Source: Lactobacillus helveticus DSM 20075 = CGMCC 1.1877 (GTDB taxonomy: Bacteria > Bacillota > Bacilli > Lactobacillales > Lactobacillaceae). From it: 11,885 nt of DNA. A program made the translations under genes and the position numbers. Under the pieces are notes generated by a model. It searched no databases and had not been told where the DNA came from. It saw only the letters and a program-made list of their open reading frames with translations. Location: NCBI RefSeq assembly GCF_000160855.1, contig NZ_GG700759.1:31420-43304 (forward strand). Direction: 5' to 3'. This document shows, one piece after another, positions 6,324-11,885 of the stretch (positions are counted from its first letter, which is position 1; each line of letters begins with the position of its first letter).

Positions 6324-8920
6324 TATTTATCATCCTTCAAGTCTTTTTGCCAATTAGCCACCATTTGCATAATCTGCAGTGGTGTCTTATCAGCTAAATA
6401 AAGATTAGAAATATCATCCAGCACCTCTTGTTCCGCATCGGTCATTGGACTGTTTTCACTATCGTTATCATCCACTTCATCAGAAGCAGCTTCCGGTTGG
6501 GCAAATAAATCTAGCTGTTGGCTAACTGGAGCCAATTCACTGCCTTGTGCTTCTAGACGCTTTAGCAACTTAGTTGCTTCACGTAAAACGGTACGTGGCA
6601 AGCCAGCAAGCTGTGCAACATGGATACCATAACTTTGATCAGCAGGACCTGGCAAAATCTTGTGTAAGAAAATTAACTTACCGTTTTCTTCAGTTGCACC
6701 AACATGGATATTTTTCAAATAATCCAGCGTTTCATCAAGACTTGTTAATTCATGATAGTGAGTGGCAAAAAGTGCTTTAGCTCCTACTTTATCATGCAGA
6801 TATTTAACAATTGCACCTGCTAAAGCCATACCGTCATAAGTAGCTGTACCACGTCCAATTTCATCGAATAATACAAGACTGCGTTTAGTAGCATATTGCA
6901 AAGCATCATTTGCTTCACTCATTTCCACCATGAAAGTACTTTGACCAGAGATCAAATCATCGGCTGCACCAATACGGGTAAAAATTTGATCAAAAATAGG
7001 CAAAGCAGCACTATCAGCGGGAACAAAAGAACCAACTTGGGCCATAATTGCAATTAATGCCATCTGCCGCATATAAGTACTCTTACCTGACATGTTTGGT
7101 CCAGTAATCAAAAAGATATTTGTAGCAGAATCCATCTTCACATCATTAGGAATGTATGAACCTGCAGTCATTACTTTTTCCACAACCGGGTGACGGCCAT
7201 TAACGACATCAATGTCTTGACTATCAGTATGGAAAGATGGACGACAATAATTATTTTGTTCAGCAACTGTAGCGAAGCTACAATAAACGTCCAAGGCAGC
7301 TAATTGATTGCCTAATTTTTGCAAAGCAGGAATGTACTTCTTAACTTCATCACGCAATTGAACAAATAAATCATATTCCAGATCAGTTGAGCGAGTTTGA
7401 GCCTCTAATATTAGATTTTCGTGTTCTTTTAACTCTGGGGTAATGTAGCGTTCGGCATTAGTTAAGGTTTGCTTACGAGTATAGCGATCAAGAGGCACCT
7501 TGCTCTTGTTACCATTAGAAACCTGAATATAATAACCAAAGACCTTATTGAAACCTACTTTTAAGTTTTCAATTCCTGTCTTTTGACGTTCATCAGTTTC
7601 CATTTGAACCAGCCATTTTTTACCATTATTCATGGCATCCCGATAGCGATCAAGCTGTTTATCCACACCATCTCTGATTAATCCACCTTCTGTAGTTAAA
7701 AGCGGTGGATCTTTTACTAAAGTTGTAGAAATTAATTCAGCAACACCCTTTAAAGGATCAATTTTTTTGGCAAAATCTGTCAAAACATCACTGTCAGATT
7801 GATTGAGAGCATCAAGAATAACTGGGACTGCTTGCAAAGAACGTGATAATTGCAATAATTCACGGGCATTTACATTTCCAAAGGCAATCCGTCCTGTTAA
7901 GCGTTCTAGGTCATAAACGCCCTTTAAGGCATCAATAATGTTTTCACGAGTGAAATAGCCATCAAGCAATGCTTGGACCATTTTCTCACGATGATTAATG
8001 ATATCCACGTTTAACAATGGACGGGCCAACCACTGCTTAAGAAGACGACCTCCCATGGCTGTATGAGTTTTATCCAATACCCAGAAAAGTGAGCCCATCT
8101 TTTTACCGGTCTTAGCTGATGCCACTAATTCCAAATTATTTTGTACAGTGTGTGACATCTGCAAATATTGATTTACTTCATAGCTCTTAGCAATTTGTAA
8201 GTGGGCTAAACTTCTCTTTTGGGTTGAAAGCAAGTAGCCAACTAATTGACGCGTTGCAGACTTTTCTGCTCCATTAGTCAAGTTTTGTTCAACGTAAGAA
8301 ATTTCCGCATGTTCGCCTTCAATTGGTGTAGGTGCAGAAACCGTAATATTAGCCTTGTGCATAAAGTCTTTGTTTTGCTCAGTTAATGGACCGTTATACA
8401 CAACTTCTCTTGTTCTTAAAGACAAAAGTTCATTAGAAACTGCGGCGAAACTCTTTAAATGAGTAGAATAAATTTCACCGGTGGATAAATCACTGTAAGC
8501 TAAACCAAAACCACTTTTAGTAGTAACCACAGAAGTTAAATAATTAGAATCCTTAGCATCATTAGGTCCTTCATTCATCATGGTACCTGGAGTTACTAAC
8601 TGAATGATGCCTCGCTTTACCATGCCTTTAGCTTTTTTAGGATCTTCAAGTTGTTCACAAAGAGCGACTTTATACCCTTTTTCAACCAAAGTATTCACAT
8701 AAGTATCCACAGCCATGTGTGGAACGCCTGCCATTGGAATAGGGTTCTTGGTCTTATTTGATCGATGAGTCAGAGTTAATTCCAGAATCTGTGCCCCTTT
8801 AACCGCATCATCTTCAAATAATTCATAAAAATCTCCGACGCGATAAAAAAGAAAGGCGTCAGGATATTGTTTCTTGATTTCATAATACTGCTCCATCATA
8901 GGAGTTGTTTTCTCAGCCAT
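6323..8920 (-). CDS. mutS: DNA mismatch recognition ATPase MutS
   Basis: Recognises base mismatches and small loops and recruits MutL. The 865 residues cover the whole MutS1 architecture: mismatch-binding domain with GDFYELF (29-35; Phe31 and Glu33 are the mismatch wedge residues), connector, lever/clamp region, and a C-terminal ABC-type ATPase with Walker A TGPNMSGKST (606-615), signature STFMVEMSEAND (661-672), Walker B LVLFDEIGRGT (682-692) and FATHYHELT (718-726). After the ATPase there is a beta-clamp binding peptide QLDLF (802-806) and an acidic stretch (814-823) before the short C-terminal segment. ATG at 8918-8920 has an AAAGGG site 6 nt upstream. It is the first gene of the mutS-mutL-ruvA-ruvB run, separated from groEL by a terminator and a candidate promoter. 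Confidence 0.99.
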   Translation of the reverse strand: MAEKTTPMMEQYYEIKKQYPDAFLFYRVGDFYELFEDDAVKGAQILELTLTHRSNKTKNPIPMAGVPHMAVDTYVNTLVEKGYKVALCEQLEDPKKAKGMVKRGIIQLVTPGTMMNEGPNDAKDSNYLTSVVTTKSGFGLAYSDLSTGEIYSTHLKSFAAVSNELLSLRTREVVYNGPLTEQNKDFMHKANITVSAPTPIEGEHAEISYVEQNLTNGAEKSATRQLVGYLLSTQKRSLAHLQIAKSYEVNQYLQMSHTVQNNLELVASAKTGKKMGSLFWVLDKTHTAMGGRLLKQWLARPLLNVDIINHREKMVQALLDGYFTRENIIDALKGVYDLERLTGRIAFGNVNARELLQLSRSLQAVPVILDALNQSDSDVLTDFAKKIDPLKGVAELISTTLVKDPPLLTTEGGLIRDGVDKQLDRYRDAMNNGKKWLVQMETDERQKTGIENLKVGFNKVFGYYIQVSNGNKSKVPLDRYTRKQTLTNAERYITPELKEHENLILEAQTRSTDLEYDLFVQLRDEVKKYIPALQKLGNQLAALDVYCSFATVAEQNNYCRPSFHTDSQDIDVVNGRHPVVEKVMTAGSYIPNDVKMDSATNIFLITGPNMSGKSTYMRQMALIAIMAQVGSFVPADSAALPIFDQIFTRIGAADDLISGQSTFMVEMSEANDALQYATKRSLVLFDEIGRGTATYDGMALAGAIVKYLHDKVGAKALFATHYHELTSLDETLDYLKNIHVGATEENGKLIFLHKILPGPADQSYGIHVAQLAGLPRTVLREATKLLKRLEAQGSELAPVSQQLDLFAQPEAASDEVDDNDSENSPMTDAEQEVLDDISNLYLADKTPLQIMQMVANWQKDLKDDK

Positions 8921-8965
8921 TTACGTCCCTTTCCTATTTTCATCTAGAGTAAGTTACTGTTAAGT

Positions 8966-8971
8966 ATTATA
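8966..8971 (-). promoter_or_regulatory. Candidate mutS promoter (-10 box)
   Basis: A consensus TATAAT on the minus strand lies about 45 nt before the mutS start. The matching -35 position falls in the T-rich tail of the groESL terminator and is poor (TTCTTT-like). The clear terminator just upstream means mutS needs its own start signal, which raises the likelihood of this one. Confidence 0.5.
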
Positions 8972-8992
8972 CGCTATAAAGGAAGAGAAAAG

Positions 8993-9033
8993 AAAAACTT
9001 CGAAGCTGAACTTTTTTCAACTTCGAAGTTTTT
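8993..9033 (-). terminator. Strong rho-independent terminator of groESL
   Basis: A perfect 13-bp stem joins 8993-9005 and 9021-9033 (core CTTCGAAG, itself containing TTCGAA), extended inside by TGAA/TTCA (9007-9010 with 9016-9019) beyond one C-A mismatch, with a 5-nt loop. On the minus strand it is followed by TTTTTCTTTTCTC. It begins about 47 nt past the groEL stop and separates the chaperonin operon from mutS. Confidence 0.9.
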
Positions 9034-9079
9034 AATATTTATTTTTTTGAAATAGAGTGAGAGTGTTGGACTGTTTCAA

Positions 9080-10705
<1,626 letters not shown>

Positions 10706-10741
10706 TTATCTATGCCTCCTTAATCTCGTATTTTAATTTCT

Positions 10742-10760
10742 AATAATTGCGTCAATTATT
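10742..10760 (-). repeat. Small hairpin at the groES-groEL junction
   Basis: AATAATTG (10742-10749) and CAATTATT (10753-10760) form a perfect 8-bp inverted repeat with a 3-nt loop, overlapping the groES stop codon (10756-10758). No T run follows on the minus strand, so it is unlikely to be a terminator. It could affect mRNA processing or stability between the two cistrons; this is inference, and A/T-rich palindromes also arise by chance. Confidence 0.45.
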
Positions 10761-11040
10761 TTGCAATTGCTAAAATGTCTTTTTCATGAAGGACTAAGTA
10801 CTTTTCACCTTCGTATTCAACGTTGGTGCCAGAGTATCTATCGTAGAGAACTACGTCGCCTTTCTTAACTGACATAGGAATCTTTTCACCGTTTGATGCG
10901 TAAGCACCTTCACCTACGGCTACAACTTCACCTTCAGTTGGCTTCTTCTTAGCGTTAGATGCTAAAACAATACCACCAACAGTCTTTTCTTCTTCATCTT
11001 TAACTTTTACGATCACACGATCACCGATTGGTTGTAACAA
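10756..11040 (-). CDS. groS: 10-kDa co-chaperonin GroES
   Basis: Heptameric lid of the GroEL folding chamber. The 94 residues are the normal length, starting [12 protein letters not shown] after the initiator, with the mobile loop that contacts GroEL around residues 16-33 ([17 protein letters not shown]), [43 protein letters not shown] at the C-terminal half. The start codon is TTG (11038-11040), supported by a strong AAGGGGG ribosome binding site (11048-11054) at 7 nt; no better start exists. It is the first gene of the heat-shock operon, with a leader of about 90 nt that contains CIRCE, so repression by HrcA is expected. Confidence 0.98.
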   Translation of the reverse strand: MLQPIGDRVIVKVKDEEEKTVGGIVLASNAKKKPTEGEVVAVGEGAYASNGEKIPMSVKKGDVVLYDRYSGTNVEYEGEKYLVLHEKDILAIAK

Positions 11041-11047
11041 GTTTAAT

Positions 11048-11054
11048 CCCCCTT
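11048..11054 (-). promoter_or_regulatory. Ribosome binding site supporting the TTG start of groES
   Basis: AAGGGGG on the minus strand, 7 nt before TTG 11040. The near-perfect site explains how a TTG codon can drive an abundant protein. Confidence 0.75.
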
Positions 11055-11098
11055 ATAATTAGTTTTTCTTTTAGAAACTTTGATACTTTTGTTATTGA

Positions 11099-11125
11099 TT
11101 AGCACTCTTATTTCTTAAGTGCTAA
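11099..11125 (-). promoter_or_regulatory. CIRCE operator (HrcA binding site), promoter-proximal
   Basis: TTAGCACTC-N9-AAGTGCTAA matches the CIRCE consensus (TTAGCACTC-N9-GAGTGCTAA) at 17 of 18 arm positions with the exact 9-nt spacer. On the minus strand it lies immediately after the predicted transcription start and within the groES leader, the standard position for HrcA repression and heat induction. The hrcA gene itself is not in the window. Confidence 0.96.
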
Positions 11126-11137
11126 CTTACAAATATG

Positions 11138-11166
11138 ATAATACCCTGTTTCATTAAAAAAAGCAA
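11138..11166 (-). promoter_or_regulatory. groESL promoter (sigma-A type)
   Basis: On the minus strand -35 TTGCTT (11161-11166) and -10 TATTAT (11138-11143) are separated by exactly 17 bp. The start of transcription should fall near 11131, so the proximal CIRCE would be at about +6 to +33. The -35 sits a few bases downstream of the distal hairpin/CIRCE-like element. Confidence 0.85.
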
Positions 11167-11168
11167 GA

Positions 11169-11203
11169 AAAATTAGCACTTTTTTACAAATAGTGCTAAT
11201 TTT
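11169..11203 (-). terminator. Hairpin terminator downstream of the integrase, possibly bidirectional
   Basis: A perfect 12-bp stem joins 11169-11180 and 11192-11203 (AAAATTAGCACT/AGTGCTAATTTT) with an 11-nt loop. Read on the minus strand the stem ends in a TTTTT run; on the plus strand it is followed by TTTATTTTTT-like sequence, so it could stop transcription both ways. It is the only hairpin with a T tract between the integrase stop (11277) and the groESL promoter, shielding groESL from integrase read-through. The same bases have CIRCE geometry. Confidence 0.65.
11173..11199 (-). promoter_or_regulatory. Second, distal CIRCE-like operator
   Basis: TTAGCACTT-N9-TAGTGCTAA matches the CIRCE consensus at 16 of 18 arm positions with the same 9-nt spacer. 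It lies just upstream of the -35 box, its centre 74 bp from that of the proximal CIRCE, close to seven helical turns. It may be a second HrcA site. Since it coincides with the terminator-like hairpin, HrcA binding is not certain. Confidence 0.6.
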
Positions 11204-11228
11204 ATTTTTTGCCTTACAGTATCAAGCG

Positions 11229-11265
11229 TTTAGAGCATTTCTAAAAAATATTGTTCCGAATATTG
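11229..11265. repeat. Short repeats next to the integrase 3' end
   Basis: Two small structures lie between the integrase stop and the groES control region: an inverted repeat TTTAGA-N5-TCTAAA (11229-11245) and a direct repeat AATATTG (11247-11253 and 11259-11265, 12-bp period). They are where recombinase binding sites or an attachment core could be, but a second att copy would lie outside the window, and repeats this short are expected by chance in A/T-rich DNA. Confidence 0.25.
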
Positions 11266-11276
11266 CTACTTTTGAC

Positions 11277-11885
11277 CTAGTTTTCCATGTATTGAGCAAA
11301 ACTCAGAGCCGTTTTGTCCTGTTTGTCCTTAGTAACGTGAGTGTATATGTCCATTGTAGTTTGAATGCTTGCATGTCCTAACCGTTGTTTTACGTCTTCC
11401 ATAGGAACACCCGCATCAAACAATAAAGAAGCGTGAGTATGTCTAAAACCGTGTATTTTGATACGTCTTAGCCCGTTCTTATCGCAGATTCTTTTATTCC
11501 ACACCGCTACAAGATTTGGACGCACAACCTCATTATCGAAGTTTTGAAATACTACTTGCTCTTTATCAAAAGGATTAAAGCCTAGCCGTAGCAAGTCCTG
11601 TCTTTGCTGAAAACGCCACTCTTTTAATAATTGCATCGTTCTAGCATCCATAGAAATTGCTCTGTTTCTTTTGGTTTTCGTGGTATTGTTGACCACTACT
11701 CTATGCTTGTTACCAATAGAAACCGTTTTGTTAATGCTAATAATATTACTAGTAAAGTCAATATCTGACCATTTAAGCGCTAATGCTTCACCTTTGCGCA
11801 TTCCACTATAGGCAAGCAAGCGAAAGAATGTATATATCTTAATATTCTCATTTTTAGACGCTGATTGTAAAATTAAATTGAACAC
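11277..11885 (-). CDS. Tyrosine recombinase/integrase, C-terminal part (5' end beyond window)
   Basis: Site-specific recombinase of the phage-integrase family that inserts or excises a mobile element. 202 residues are visible and the reading frame runs off the right edge; the GTG at 11883-11885 is an internal codon, so the N-terminal arm-binding and core-binding domains are outside. The catalytic domain is complete: Arg30 in SGMRKGEAL, a likely hairpin Lys in TKTKRNR (70-75), His145 and Arg148 in HGFRHTHASLL, His171 in LGHASIQTT, and the nucleophile Tyr181 in MDIYTHVT. These match integrases of Gram-positive prophages and Tn916-like elements. It ends with TAG (11277-11279), about 150 bp upstream of the predicted groESL transcription start. 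No excisionase, repressor or tRNA is visible, so the type of element cannot be named; it presumably lies to the right. Confidence 0.93.
   Translation of the reverse strand: MFNLILQSASKNENIKIYTFFRLLAYSGMRKGEALALKWSDIDFTSNIISINKTVSIGNKHRVVVNNTTKTKRNRAISMDARTMQLLKEWRFQQRQDLLRLGFNPFDKEQVVFQNFDNEVVRPNLVAVWNKRICDKNGLRRIKIHGFRHTHASLLFDAGVPMEDVKQRLGHASIQTTMDIYTHVTKDKQDKTALSFAQYMEN

Noticed and set aside
9034..9079. TTGAAA/TTTCAA pairing between the groEL stop and its terminator
   Set aside because: Only 6 bp with a loop of about 20 nt; far weaker than the adjacent 13-bp terminator stem and not convincing as a separate element.
11193..11381. Plus-strand open frame of 62 codons over the control region and integrase 3' end
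   Set aside because: It starts inside the terminator/CIRCE-like hairpin, overlaps conserved integrase sequence, has no ribosome binding site, and its product resembles no family I know.
11883..11885. GTG at the right edge as the integrase start
   Set aside because: The N-terminal DNA-binding domains of tyrosine integrases are missing, so this codon is internal and the gene continues beyond the window.

Overview
The window is a compact, AT-rich stretch of a Gram-positive chromosome. Every gene I can support lies on the minus strand, so the transcription order is right to left. Protein sequences, the CIRCE operators, AAGGAGG-type ribosome binding sites and the order groES-groEL-mutS-mutL-ruvA-ruvB-yajC point to a lactic acid bacterium, most likely Lactobacillus sensu stricto. 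The gasseri/johnsonii branch is a guess from recalled GroES/GroEL sequences, not a computed identification.

Layout from high to low coordinates. (1) 11277-11885: C-terminal catalytic part of a tyrosine recombinase, cut by the window edge; this is the only mobile-element gene. (2) 11041-11276: a dense control region with a hairpin that ends the integrase transcript and has CIRCE geometry, a clear sigma-A type promoter, and a second, better CIRCE. (3) 9080-11040: the groES-groEL chaperonin operon, closed by a strong terminator at 8993-9033. (4) 2273-8920: a genome-maintenance operon, mutS-mutL-ruvA-ruvB, with its own promoter before mutS and a likely internal promoter before ruvB, followed by yajC and a terminator. 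MutS/MutL perform mismatch repair and RuvA/RuvB drive Holliday junction migration; mutS/mutL overlap by 1 nt and mutL/ruvA abut, so translation is probably coupled. (5) 1-2139: zwf (glucose-6-phosphate dehydrogenase) and dinB (DNA polymerase IV, cut by the window edge), overlapping by 8 nt.

Most of the window is ordinary core chromosome and I do not see a wholly new multi-gene system. The observation I would follow first is in MutL. Its C-terminal domain has lost the residues of the metal-dependent nicking site in all three relevant motifs, but keeps a recognisable clamp-binding motif, while MutS carries a textbook clamp-binding pentapeptide. Other points of interest are a possible double CIRCE arrangement in which the distal copy doubles as a terminator, an integrase next to the heat-shock operon, a perfect 26-bp tandem duplication that copies one arm of the yajC terminator, and the absence of queA-tgt between ruvB and yajC. 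Starts were revised for ruvB (ATG at 3773) and yajC (TTG at 2698) from ribosome binding sites.
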